Source of the DNA: Zygnema cylindricum
Taxonomy: Eukaryota; Streptophyta; Zygnematophyceae; Zygnematales; Zygnemataceae
NCBI GenBank assembly: GCA_037447655.1
Contig: JBBHKE010001998.1
Coordinates: 1-25,122 of the forward strand
Direction of reading: 5' to 3'
DNA length: 25,122 nt
In this document: in pieces, positions 9,115 through 19,436 of the stretch
Numbering within the stretch: position 1 is the first letter of the stretch
Layout: each line of letters opens with the position of its first letter
The notes under the pieces: generated by a model
Database searches by the model: none
Told to the model about the DNA's origin: nothing
What the model saw: the letters and a program-made list of their open reading frames with translations, nothing else
Program-made: the position numbers and the translations under genes

Positions 9115-9395
9115 TGAAACTCCGAGACCTCAATAAGTCCTCAGAGTGGACAGCTTCCAAGAAGCCTCTAGGATAATCCCGACCCCTTTGTGTTTCAGCA
9201 AAAACAACTGCCACCCTGGCATATAAAAACTTTGACCACCTGCACCCCTTTGAAGGCAAGACTCCCATGAGTCGATAGCAAAAAGAATCTCTGAATTTGC
9301 TCCCCTGAGCAGTAAGTTATGGAGGGTCAAAGTTGACCTTTTGTACAGAAGCTCTCTGGGAGAGAGGGTCCTATCTTCTAATTTTTCTAAGTCCC
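9115..9395 (-). repeat. Inverted copia LTR fragment inside copia B gag
   Basis: The reverse complement follows the LTR 3' half closely: a CTTAGAAAAATT block, the TATA-region block with CTGTACAAAAGG, TTTTTGCTATCGACTCATGG, CCTAGAGGCTTC, and the terminal GAGGTCTCGGAGTTTCA. The LTR 3' terminus is at 9115; the fragment is cut at about 9395 in U3. It resembles B's own LTR but differs at many positions, so it is not a recent copy of it. Long minus-strand open frames here are by-products of this repeat. Confidence 0.85.
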
Positions 9396-12300
9396 AGCTT
9401 CGGTTAAAGGAGGAGCACACCGGTGGAACCCCGAGAGGAAAGAAAAAGGCCCTTGTGACACAGGTATATGAGGTGGAATCCGAAGACGAGGACGATGAGC
9501 TCCTATTGGATAAGGAGTTGGAAGCGACAAACGAGGTAGAAATTCCACGAAAGCAAAAATGTGCTTTCGATAGATTCAAAAGTGAAGCAGACCAGATTGT
9601 AGATTCAGGTGCTTCCATGCACATGTGTAAGGATAGACACCTGTTCACTAAGATAAGAAAGATTCCCACTGTAGAGATAGAGTACGAGGATGGGAGGATA
9701 GTCACTACTACTCCTGTAGGATCGGTAGATCTGAAAGTGTTGGTAGAAAGAAAGACATCTATAGTTACATTCTCCGATGTATTGTTTATTACGGAGCTGA
9801 ACAAAAACCTCATCTCTACGACTGTATTAGATGATAAGGTTTTTGATACTTGCACTAGGAAAGGAGTCTTTACTGCTAGTTTCGAGGAGGAAGTTTATTT
9901 CACCGCTGAAAAGGTAGCTAAGGGATGTTTAGGCTGATTTTAAGCAATGAAAAGAAGAAACTTTATTATGCTGGTGTTCATTATATAATGATGTGGCATA
10001 AGAGGCTTAGGCATGTGAATCTAGATAAGCTAAGAGAGATGAAAAAGATGGGAGTGGTGGAAAGAATTCAGTTCAGTGAGAGTGAGAATCTAAGTGATTG
10101 TAGTGGATGTGCTCATGGTAAAGCACACATATTGCCCTTTCCCAAAACATCAACCTATAGGGGAGAAAAAATTCTAGATTTAGTACACACAGATATTTGG
10201 GGACCGGCTAAAGTGCCCTCACCAGGGGGGAAGAGATTTATGATGACTATCACTGATGATTGGTCTCGGTATTCTAGGGTGTATTTTTTGAAACACAAGT
10301 CAGAAGCTCAGCATTGTTTTAGACAATATAAAGCATGGAGCGAAAACTCCATGAAACTCCAATAAAAAGAGAAAGGAGTGACAATGGTGGAGAGTATACT
10401 TCTAACCATTTTGAGGATTTTCTGAGGGAAGATGGAGTCCAACACCAAACGACAGTTCCAGAAAACCCAGAACACAATAGGGTAGCTGAAAGATTAAATA
10501 GAACACTAAGTGATAGTGCTAGAAGTATGTTGTCGGACAAGATGATAAGAAAAAGGTTTTTGGCCGAAACAATGAATTGTGATAATTACCTCAAAAAAAT
10601 AGTTTTTACTTCAGCTATAAGAGATGGACAGGGCGGAAACCAGACATATCTCACTTAAAGGTTCTCGGCAGTCAAGTATTCAGTCTAGATACAAATCCGT
10701 TTAATTGGAAGCTAGATCCTAAAGGAAAACCGGAAAACTTATTTGGATATGATGAGGATGTTAAATGATATAGAGTTTATTATCTAAAAAGGGAGATATA
10801 ATCTTTGTAAAGCATCTAGTAGTTATGGATGAAAAAAAGTCCGTGGATCCCTTCAAGTATACAAAGTCAGTAAAAATCAGATTTAAGTCAAAAAATTCCG
10901 ATGACTTTGAAATTCCTAACTATCCAAGTTTTAGAGAAGATGACATTCTTGCAGGTACAAATCAGACCGAAAAAGACTCGGCTGCGGAAACTCCAGTGAC
11001 AACTTTACCCGAAGTGGAAGACGTGATGGAAATTGATTCGGAATTAAGGGATAAAGGAGACGCCGAGATTGTTCGAAAGAACCCACGAGACCCATCTATT
11101 GCGGCCACAGATTTTGAGGGGGGGAGGAGAAGTAGTAAAAGATTACAAGAAAAATAGGTTAATAACAAGGTAACAAAACTATCTCATCAAGATGAACCTC
11201 AAACTTATGGAGAGGCGATGATTTGTCCAGAAAGGAATCGGTAGAAAACAGCCATCAATGAGGAGATGGCCTCAATTATGGCAGCCGATACTTGGGAGCT
11301 AGTGGATTGTCCACCTAACCAAAAACCAATCGGTTGTAACTGGGTTTTCAAATTAAAACTGAACCCGGATAACACCATTGAGCGTTACAAAGCATGATTG
11401 GTGGCAAAAGGATTTACACAGAAAGAAGGAATCGACTATGAGGGAAACCTTTGCCCCAGTCGTTAGATTTCCCTCTGTCCGCACAATTCTCAGTCTAGTG
11501 GCAGCAGAAGACATGGAGGTGCACCAGATGGACATCAAGACAACCTTTTTGCATGGAGAATTGGAAAAAGAGATCTTTATGCGAGAACCCGAAGGATTTG
11601 TGGAGCAAAGAGAGAAAAGTAAGGTATGTCGGCTGATTAAATCCCTTTACGGTTTGAAACAGACGCCTTGACAGTGGAATAAGAAACTTGATGAGTTTCT
11701 TACCGGTTTGGGATATATCGAGATCAACTCAGATCACTCAATCTATGTTTTTGAAGATGAGGAAGGTATTATATTTATTGCAATTTATGTTGATGATTTA
11801 CTTGTTTTAAGTAAATCAATGGAAAAAATTAATAAACTGAAAACCGATCTTAAGGGGAGATTTGAAATGAAGGATATGGGAGAGCAAAATATATTTTGCG
11901 AATTTAAGTAGAAAGAGACCGAGAAAGAAAAATTATAAGATTGACTCAAAAAGAAGCAATAGGGATTATGCTGGAAAAATTTCAGATGGATAAAGCTAAT
12001 AGTTGTACTTCTCCAATGGAGTTAAAGAAGGAAAGTGAGGGGAGTGAGGAAAAAGGAGTCATAATCTTAGATAAGGAATTAAGTCCTGAAGAACAGAAGT
12101 TCATGCTGGCTATTCTTTAGAGCAAGTAGTGGGAAGCATAATCTATTTTATGAATTGTACCTGGCCGGATTTAGCTGCAACTGTAGGAGTGCTCAGTAGA
12201 AGTCTAAATGCTCCCACTAAGAAGGATTGGGAGGCAACTAAGAGAGTCCTTAGGTATTTGATAGGAACTAGGGATCTATGGTTGCATTTGGGTGGGGAGA

Positions 12301-12733
12301 ATACTGACATCACTACTTGGAGTGATGCCAGTTATGGTGATGCTCCAATGAGGAGATGTACTTCTTGATATGTATTATATGTGAGTGATAGGGCTTGCTG
12401 TTGGAGTAACAAACAGCGAAAGGTTATTGCTCAATCCACCATGGAGGCTGAGTATATGGCCTCTTGCTCTGCTGTAAAAGAAATTAATGTGGGTGAAGTC
12501 TTTGCTTGGTGAGCTTGGTCACCTTAAGAGTGGTGTGCAGAATTTTTTTTTGTGATAATCTGGCTGCAATCGCTATTTCTGCCAATCCTAAACATCATTT
12601 TAAAGCTAAACACATGGAAATTAGACTCAGCTTTGTTAGAGAGAAAGTAGAAAACAAAATAATCAGTTTAGAGTACCGACCAGATAGTGAGATGGTAGCA
12701 CATATGATGACCAAACCAGTGGTAAGAAATTAA
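9396..12733 (+). pseudogene. pol: Copia B pol: protease, integrase, RT, RNase H
   Basis: An acidic linker (ESEDEDDELLLDKE) leads to protease IVDSGASMHMC with catalytic Asp at 9602-9604. After a frameshift near 9920 come GAG-pre-integrase and the HHCC zinc site (WHKRLRHVNLDKL ... DCSGCAHGKAH), the integrase core HTDIWGP, TDDWSRY, and in another frame SDNGGEYTSN (about 10380) with NRVAERLNRT. An acidic C-terminal region spans 10825-11157. RT blocks: EVHQMDIKTTFLHGELE (about 11517), SLYGLKQTP (stop at 11669-11671), IYVDDLLVLS with intact YVDD at 11786-11797. RNase H: TTWSDASYGDAP (about 12316), TMEAEYMA (about 12439), FCDNLAAI, and a MMTKPVV end at TAA 12731-12733. All catalytic motifs remain but at least five frame breaks disable it. 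Confidence 0.88.
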
Positions 12734-12744
12734 AGATTGACTAG

Positions 12745-12757
12745 AAAATAAGGGGAG
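12745..12757 (+). other. Copia B polypurine tract
   Basis: AAAATAAGGGGAG lies directly before the 3' LTR start TGAAGAAATCG, where plus-strand synthesis would prime; it follows the pol stop by 11 bases. Confidence 0.8.
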
Positions 12758-13816
12758 TGAAGAAATCGTTGGTTATTTAATTATTTTCTAGGTCTAAATT
12801 GGAATATAGAAAGAAGCCGAGGAAGTCTGCCTCTAACTTCTCTCTCCAAACTCCCACACTTGTTGTAGTCACTGAGAAGTTGGAGAGGAAGCTAGAGCCA
12901 TGGCTACCTATGCTATCCAGAGGTTTATGGGAAATAGATTTGTTAAATAGGTAGGTTTATTTACTAAAAGGTGTATGTCGGTAACAACATTTGATCCTCG
13001 TACCTGCCGACCGTCAAAACGTCGGTAGCTGGTAGCCTTAGCCGTTAAGTCTAGAAGTTACGATACATGCTATTGGGTTATATTTTTATTTAAATGTTAA
13101 CACGTAGGAAAATTCATTTAACGGCGGATGTTTAAGATTACATAGATCCCGTTATGTAAAACGTACGGATTTCGGTATGGACAAGAAACAAGTATCGTGC
13201 ATTTTGTTTCTTTTATGAAACAAATACCGCACAAGCATTTATGACGGCTACAATTAAAATTTGCATCCAATCGGACGGCCGAAAAGAAAGCCGAGATCGC
13301 GGAAGAGATTCTTGGCAGTTTGTGGTCATTGCCACATCGGATGACACGTCGCAAAATTACGTTGGATCGGGGCATCTCCGAGAATTACGGGACCGAATCC
13401 GGATATGAAAATTGTCGACATTTAGGCCATGTCGTACAAATTCCGTACATAAAGTACACAGGTAGCTTTACTTTTATTTACGTTAGTGTAATATAATTGG
13501 TGTCGTTCACCAATAGATAGAGTTAATGAGAGAGATAGGACTTAGAAAAATTGGTAGATAGGACCCTCTCTCCTTGAGAGCTTCTGTACAAAATGTTAAC
13601 TTTGACCCTACATAACTTATTGCTCAAAGGAGCAAATTTAGAGATTCTTTTTGCTATCGACTCAATGGAGTCTTGCCTTCAAAGGGGCGAAGGTTGTTAG
13701 AGCTTTTGTTTGCCAGGTGGTTGTTATTCGTGCTAAAAGACAAAGGGGTCAGGGTTATCCTAGAGGCTTCGTGTGAGCTGCTTACTCTGAGGTCCTATGG
13801 AGGTCTCAGAGTTGCA
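12758..13816 (+). repeat. 3' LTR of copia B
   Basis: TGAAGAAATC ... GAGTTGCA, partner of 7331-8387. Its G-box core is mutated to CACGTC (13345-13350) and its U3 inverted repeat is partly decayed, unlike the 5' copy. The terminal ATGGAGGTCTCAGAGTTGCA (13797-13816) is identical to the 5' copy. Confidence 0.92.
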
Positions 13817-13821
13817 CACCT
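13817..13821. repeat. Target site duplication of copia B, right copy
   Basis: CACCT follows the LTR end directly and matches 7326-7330. Confidence 0.92.
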
Positions 13822-15340
13822 CACCTGTCTGCCAGTCATAATCCGTGCATCACTTAATCTTTGTAAATTAGAGAGCGCTTTATTATTACAGTGAACTGTA
13901 AATTCTTTATTATACATATAACAACGCCATTTCACCAATGCATGAACAATTGCTAGCAATTCATTTTTCTGTGCTGTATAGTTCTTTTCAACATCATTGA
14001 ATTTTCAGGAATCAAAAGCAATAGGATGAAATTGTTTGCCGACTTTTTGACTTATGACTACACCTAGACCTTTATCAGATCCATCTATAGTGATCAGAAC
14101 TTCAAATTCCCCAGCAGGGTCAAGATACACCAGTGTAGGGGCATAGGTCAACTTCCCTTTTAGTTCCTCGAATGCTCCCTCTTGATCAGCTCCCCACACA
14201 ATTGTCCTCTTCTCCCGAAGTAAATCGGTCAAAGATGCGGCGATCATATTGAAGTTTCTGATAAACATATTGTAATAAGTGGATAATCCCAAAAAGGATC
14301 TAACTTCTTTGACATTAGTAGGTTATTTCCAATTTTGGATTGCTAAAATTTTGGATGGATCTGTTTTAACACCATCCCCACTAACTATGTGTCCCAAAAA
14401 TAATTGTTCACTTTTAAAAAAGCTGGATTTTGACAATTTTCCATATAATTTTCTTTCTCTTAACCTTTCTAACACTCTTCTTAAATGAATTATATGTTGT
14501 TCTTTAGATTCAGTGTAAACTAAAATATCATCTATAAACACTAGGATAAACTCATCTATGTAATCTGAAAAGGTTAGGTTCATTAATCTTTGGTAAGTAG
14601 GCGGTAAATTTGTTAAGCCGAATGGCATCACTATCCATTCGAAATGACCCACCCTAGTCTTGAAAGCAGTTTAATAAAAAATCTTCAATTCTAATTAGCA
14701 CCTGATTAAAGCCACTACGCAGGTCAATCAACGAAAATACTTTAGCACCTTTTAAAAGATCTATCAAAATCAGAAATTAAAGGTAACGGATACTTAATCC
14801 TTCACCGTAATCTTGTTCAGACAACGATAATCGATACACATTCTCAACGTTCCGTCTTTATTTTTGACGAAGAGAACTTGGAGAACTGGTGCTCCGTACA
14901 GTGATTTGCTGGGCTGAATATGTCATTTCTCTCGGAGTTCCTTGATCTGTTTCTTTTATTCCTCCTTCTCAAGGATACCTTGCTTATAAATTCCTGTGAC
15001 ATGAGAGTGGCATCCATGTTCAAGGTTAATAACATGTTCCACATCTCGGGAAGGTGGCCTTGTTGAGGGTAAATCACTTCGAAAAATATCTTGAAATTCA
15101 AAAATCAAATCTTTAACAGAAACCTCAAATGTATTAATGTCAGTTACAAAATCAGATTTTAGTTTTTCAAGAGTTTTAGTGGTGTCTGATTTAGGGATGG
15201 CATTAATGTTAGTGTTTTCTCTCCCCCTTTAATCAATAACAGCCTCAGTTACTAATAATAAGAAAGCATGATTTGTTTTATTTTTTAAGTGTTTTTTAAA
15301 TTGTTTAACAAATATCAAACCTCCCACTCCCAATCTGGTT
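13822..15340 (-). pseudogene. pol: Gypsy pol: reverse transcriptase and RNase H
   Basis: On the minus strand from about 15290: a pre-RT linker (AFLLLVTEA, then SDLPSTRPPSRDVEHVI), RT blocks [21 protein letters not shown] and IDYRCLNKI near 14900-14820, and MPFGLTN (about 14628). The catalytic FIDDILVYT has its two Asp at 14532-14527. The thumb and connection follow (FLGHIVSGDGV, then STYYNMFIRNF). RNase H begins ITIDGSDKGLGVVISQ (about 14100) and continues with NYTAQKNELLAIVHAL (about 13985-13940), cut by copia B. Stops and frameshifts occur near 15230, 14960, 14800, 14670, 14323 and 14005. No protease motif lies between gag and RT. Confidence 0.87.
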
Positions 15341-15371
15341 ATGTTATTTATATGATTGCTATGCAATTTCT

Positions 15372-16591
15372 AAAGAGATAATGCTTGTAAAACCTTTATC
15401 TGTACAGTCTTTAGCGTAATGATCTGCACCTCCGCATTTGAAACAAGTGACTTTTTTTTTGGGTTTTGTGCACTCTCTACTAAAATGTCCCTCCTCTCCA
15501 CAGTTATAACAGTTAATCTTTTTCAGTTGTGCACACTCAAATGCTTTATGACCCTTTTTCTGACAAATAGTGCATGTGGGGATGGTAAGGTTAGGCTTCT
15601 GAGCATTAATGCTTGGTTTACGACTCTTAATGTATCCCCCTCTATTGTTAAATTTGTTTTATGCATTCTGATTTCCCCTGAAAATATTTTGCCTATTCAC
15701 CAGACCAGCATTCGGACCCTCATCTACTAATTCCCCCTCATCCCACTCTGATACATCATTCAAATTACCCCTAAGTGATCTAGTTTCCCGATTATACCTC
15801 AACTGATCCTCTAATTCCAATGCCCTTGTCTTGTAATTCTTTCAAATTATTAAATTTTTGATGTTTCAATTCTGATTTCAGTATAAGGTTTAGAAATTTA
15901 AGAAACACAACTTAGCCATTTCATCAGTCAAACCTATGACGTGAATGCTAGATGAATCAAATTCCACAATGTAATCCTTCAGAGATCGAGTCTGCTTACA
16001 GTTCAGTCACTTTTCTTCCATTTTGGATTTAATAGTGACAAACAAGAATCGCGATTTTATCGCGGTTTTTAAAGTTTCTCAATTAGCATTATTAGAAATC
16101 AATTTAGACCTTCTCTGAAATGTAATACCAAATCTGAGCATCGCCTTTCAGACAGCTAACAGCAAAAGAATTGTAATCATCACGATCACAATTTTTAGAT
16201 TCCAAATAATACTCCATATGAAAAATCCAAGCATCCAACTCATCAATCTTCTTACCATCAAACGATGGCGCCTCACTAATAGACAATTTCAGATCTCTTA
16301 TCTTATTAGGTCTATCATGATCATTCTCCATAAAACTGGCATTCCTTTTACTACTTTCACCCTTTTGGTCATTAATATCATTCTTGGTCTGAATTAAGTT
16401 AATAAGTTCATCTAATTTCTCATTTGAAACATTTCCATTTTCTTTAACAACTTTCAATTCACTTTTCAATTCGGAAATGGTTTCATCCACAGCGGCACAT
16501 GATTATTAAATCTTTTGACCAATTTCACAGTACGCTTCTTCAACAGATTCAAAGCATTCTCCATTTCACGTTTCCATGGAGAATTTGTCAT
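15372..16591 (-). pseudogene. gag: Gypsy gag with three CCHC zinc knuckles
   Basis: The likely start is the ATG at 16591 (MTNSPWKREMENAL). A frameshift follows before a charged coiled-coil-like segment (DETISELKSELKVV, from 16490) and the Gag core SFDGKKIDELDAWIFHMEYYL ending LKGDAQIWYYISEKV (stop at 16104), a standard gypsy Gag fold motif. After more breaks an acidic stretch (SEWDEGELVDEG, about 15730) and a basic Asn/Lys-rich linker (stop near 15659) lead to three knuckles between 15574 and 15404: CTICQKKGHKAFEC, CYNCGEEGHFSREC and CFKCGGADHYAKDC. Most plant gypsy Gags I know have one knuckle. The frame ends with TAG near 15370. Confidence 0.85.
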
Positions 16592-17353
16592 TATCACACA
16601 ATGAAATCAAGCAAAAGGAAAAAAATAATATAATTTCCCTAAGAAATTTGTTACAGATTTGAAGTCCTAAGATTGTTCCAACTAAGACTTCTTCTCCTTA
16701 ACGAATCATTTGAAAATGTCAAAATCTGAGAAAAAAAAAAAAAACATTGACAGCAAGTTAGTGCAAATTCAAATTTCAATTTCCCAATTTTGAAACAAAA
16801 AGGTAAGAATTTCCCCACAAATTTTGCAACAACAAAATTGAAAGCTCTCAAAGGTAAGATTTAACCACAAATTATGCTACGGCAAAATTGAAAGCAATCA
16901 AAGGTAACAATTTATGGTTTGAAAAGTTTTGAGTCATTTTGGACTCCTTTGCTCTTGAAGAAGTAAAGTACTCCATTTTCCTTCTCATCTATTAGCAAAG
17001 TTCCCACTTCCCACTACATCAAGATCTTTTACTCTCTAATCCTCACATCCTCACCCTTTTTGGCTTCAAGCCCTCCCTCTACACATGAATCATTGCTAAG
17101 AGAAGGCAAGTTTGTTTGGCCTCTAGGTAATTGGAGTGAGCTTCAACGGTGGCTACACTTCCCACCCCGCCTTAGTCTTGAGGACCTAAGCACGCCCCAC
17201 ATCTAACCAGCGGCCGTTGGCAGTGTGGTCACCTAGTTTCCCTCCAATCCCCTACCACTCACATTGTGGTTCCACCAACCCGGGTCAGAGCACCCTCACC
17301 GGTCACGGCAATCAATTTTCGGGTGAGCAAGCTTCTCTTTGGCTTTTAACCAA
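16592..17353 (-). other. Gypsy 5' leader between PBS and gag
   Basis: About 760 bp of untranslated leader. It includes an A/T homopolymer (16731-16744) and two similar short segments around 16795-16855 and 16855-16915 (each with a CCACAAATT core and an AAAATTGAAAGC block), which looks like a small tandem duplication. No convincing coding region was seen. Confidence 0.55.
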
Positions 17354-17365
17354 GCTTCGATACCA
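17354..17365 (-). other. Gypsy primer-binding site (degenerate iMet 3'-end type)
   Basis: The minus strand reads TGGTATCGAAGC two bases after the LTR end TTACA. The first seven bases match the usual TGGTATCAGAGC complement of the initiator tRNA-Met 3' end; the rest is diverged. This is the conventional priming mode, in contrast to the copia elements here. Confidence 0.65.
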
Positions 17366-17367
17366 TA

Positions 17368-18339
17368 TGTAACAGGATCTCCTACCTTTCTGAAAATCCC
17401 ATTTCTACAAAAAATTCCAACCACACATTTCAAACATTGGAAAATACACATCCACATTGGGCCACACTCACATAAGGATAAACTTTAAATTAGAATAAGC
17501 TTTTGTCCACATAACATTAGCTTGGTCTCTTGCCCTCGTGGCTCAACCCTTTTTATTATAGTGTTTTCCACTACTCTCCACTCTTAATAATTCTATCTCT
17601 TAACTACTAAAACACTATTTAGTTAGTAAGAGATTTCAATGCAAAAATGGCTTTTCTCCAATTTGGTATTAAGCGCTCAAGACCAAGATCAGCCAGAATT
17701 TCCCCAAAATTTTCCAAAGGAAAGGATATCTACTCTCCTCTTACACAACACTATTTATCCATGATCGCCTTGGACTAGCTAGGCCAGAGTTAATGCTCTG
17801 TTTTAACAGGCTTTTACCTTGGCCAATCATTGATCTGCAAAGACTCAGACTGACCTATGCAAAAACGTGCGAAATCTCTTACTAACTACTTAGCACTTTA
17901 GTAACCAATCAAACGTTATGTTTCACTACGTAACATTTACGTGCAAAAGTGCGCGCCAAACGAAACGCGACTTTTGCACGATCGCACGTAACAAATTTCG
18001 CAAGCGAAACTTGCTACGAATTTCCCTTAAGTGAAAGTGACGTTTCGTACTAAAATTTGTACGAAACGAACCACCGTGCATACAAAACGTTTCATTAGAT
18101 CTCTATGAAACGTACACGAGTAATTTTGATACTAATTTGACCCTTATCCCGTTTCAGTGATACCCACTTGATATTTAGACCCCACCTTGTCACCTAAATA
18201 CACCCATCACAATAATTTTTAAAATATAACTCCAAATAGCGTGATTCTTTCGCGGACGTCTACCAAATTTAGTACTCTATAATCATAACACCTAAATACC
18301 CATTTATAAACAAGTTCTATCAGCTATTAGTGTTTCACA
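17368..18339 (-). repeat. Gypsy 5' LTR (right copy)
   Basis: Partner of 5307-6278, with the same dense ACGAAAC/GTTTCGT block (about 17905-18125), although the CGCACGATCGTGCG palindrome is broken here. In element orientation it starts TGTGAAACACTAATAGC (18339), or TGAAACAC if the edge is at 18337, and ends CCTGTTACA (17368). Confidence 0.82.
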
Positions 18340-18427
18340 AAGTGACCTTAAGAAAATAGGGTTTTTTCCTCAAAGTTAGCAGAGTGATTGAGATCTGTGA
18401 GGTACATTGACGCGGTACACTTGAGAA
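18340..18427. repeat. hAT right arm, segment between gypsy and solo LTR
   Basis: About 90 bp not matching any LTR, bounded by the gypsy 5' LTR and by the GTACA duplication. By position it belongs to the hAT element; no coding seen. Confidence 0.6.
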
Positions 18428-18432
18428 GTACA
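18428..18432. repeat. Target site duplication of solo LTR, left copy
   Basis: GTACA, repeated exactly at 19432-19436. Confidence 0.9.
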
Positions 18433-19431
18433 TGCAATTTTGTGTCCTCCATTGGACTACATAATTGAAGAAGCCTCTATATATTTTTTAACTAACCCAC
18501 TTCAAGCCAGTACAACTGATGCCCAAAGAGGCAAACTGACACTTTGACAACACCCGTGTGCAGCTTGGACCCCGGTGAGTCCGTAGCAAAAAGAATCACT
18601 GAAAACGGCCAACCAACTGATTACTTATAGGGTGAAAAAGATGCCAATTTATAAAAACTCTCAAAGAGAGTGAGGAATACCTAACAGATTTTTCTAATTT
18701 CTGGTTCCCCCTCACAACCCCTATCTACTGACTGAACAAACCAATAATATCACTGTACAGTACAAGAAAGTACTACTGCCGATGTACTTTGTGTACGGCC
18801 TATGTATGAAAAGTCCATTAAGCGGAGGCGTGTCCACTTTTCACTCGTCCGTACGTTCCTCGTTATTCCCACGACCATATGTTATCTCTCCACGTGGCGC
18901 GAGGTCATGACACGTCATAAAACGCCAAAGTGACCATTCCGGGATCTCGGCGATGATGTGCGCCGTTGGATAAAAACCGACATTCAATATTGACCGTAAA
19001 AACAAATGTCCGATTCATTTGTTCCGTGCGGTATTATATTCGCACTGTATATAACACGTTCCATGTCGTTTTATTTGTATTTTCGTTAATCGGTTTATCG
19101 ACCATAACACAGTTTAAATATTAATCATACCCTATATACTTCAACGAACTTCTATGACAGACCGGTTAAGGCTCACGGCTACGCCTCGCTTTGCTGGTTG
19201 GTGGTTCGAGTTTGCCAGACTCAAGCTTTTGTTGAGAGTAATATAAGTCACTCTAGTCCTGCTTATTAGGCTGAGGTAGCCATGGCTTCCCTTCTATTTT
19301 TCTCTCTCTCTCTCTCTTTCAGTGACTGCAACAAGTATGGGGGATAGAGAGGAAAGGTGAAAGCAGGCTGCCTGCTCTTTTATTTTATTTTAGACCTAAA
19401 AAATATCCTATAAATCTAGGAATTTCTAACA
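18433..19431 (-). repeat. Solo copia LTR, complete, minus strand
   Basis: In its own orientation it starts TGTTAGAAATTCCTAG (19431) and ends ATGGAGGACACAAAATTGCA (18433); 999 bp with a perfect GTACA duplication on both sides, so it is a solo LTR left by LTR-LTR recombination. It is the best full-length reference for this LTR subfamily. It carries a (GA)n run (19300-19317, TC on the plus strand), G-box CCACGTGG (18890-18897), a U3 inverted repeat near 18751-18797, and TATAAA at about 18648-18653, leaving a leader of roughly 170-190 nt before the gag ATG. Confidence 0.93.
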
Positions 19432-19436
19432 GTACA
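19432..19436. repeat. Target site duplication of solo LTR, right copy
   Basis: GTACA, matching 18428-18432. Confidence 0.9.

Larger units (their letters stand above)
7331..13816 (+). mobile_element. Copia element B, structurally complete, nested in gypsy
   Basis: Both LTRs (7331-8387, 12758-13816), PBS, gag, pol, polypurine tract and a perfect 5-bp duplication CACCT are present; total 6486 bp. In the first 195 bp the two LTRs differ at about 14 positions plus a 3-bp indel by eye (about 7%), so the insertion is old. The flanking gypsy RNase H sequence is continuous across the insertion once one CACCT is discounted. Coding regions carry several stops and frameshifts, and the gag zinc knuckle is replaced by an inverted LTR fragment, so it is non-autonomous. 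Confidence 0.93.
5304..18339 (-). mobile_element. Ty3/gypsy element (chromovirus-like), minus strand
   Basis: Both LTRs are present (3' LTR on the left, 5' LTR on the right). PPT, integrase, RNase H, RT, gag and PBS read in order on the minus strand. The order gag-RT-RH-IN is gypsy. Copia B (7331-13816) splits the RNase H; without it the internal region is about 4.6 kb. The LTRs differ at about 20 positions in the first 275 aligned bases (my count by eye). Edges are uncertain by a few bases and no exact 5-bp duplication flanks the best LTR ends. The element is inactive: protease missing, integrase internally deleted, stops in gag and pol. Confidence 0.85.

Noticed and set aside
9130-9855. Long minus-strand open frame of 241 codons
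   Set aside because: It runs antisense through copia B protease and the inverted LTR fragment; the plus strand carries recognisable protease and linker sequence, so the frame is a by-product.
15419-15730. Plus-strand open frame of 103 codons
   Set aside because: Antisense to the three zinc knuckles and linker of gypsy gag.
19300-19317. TC dinucleotide run as an independent microsatellite
   Set aside because: It lies in a purine-rich part of the solo LTR that is GA-rich in the sister LTRs too, so it grew inside the LTR.
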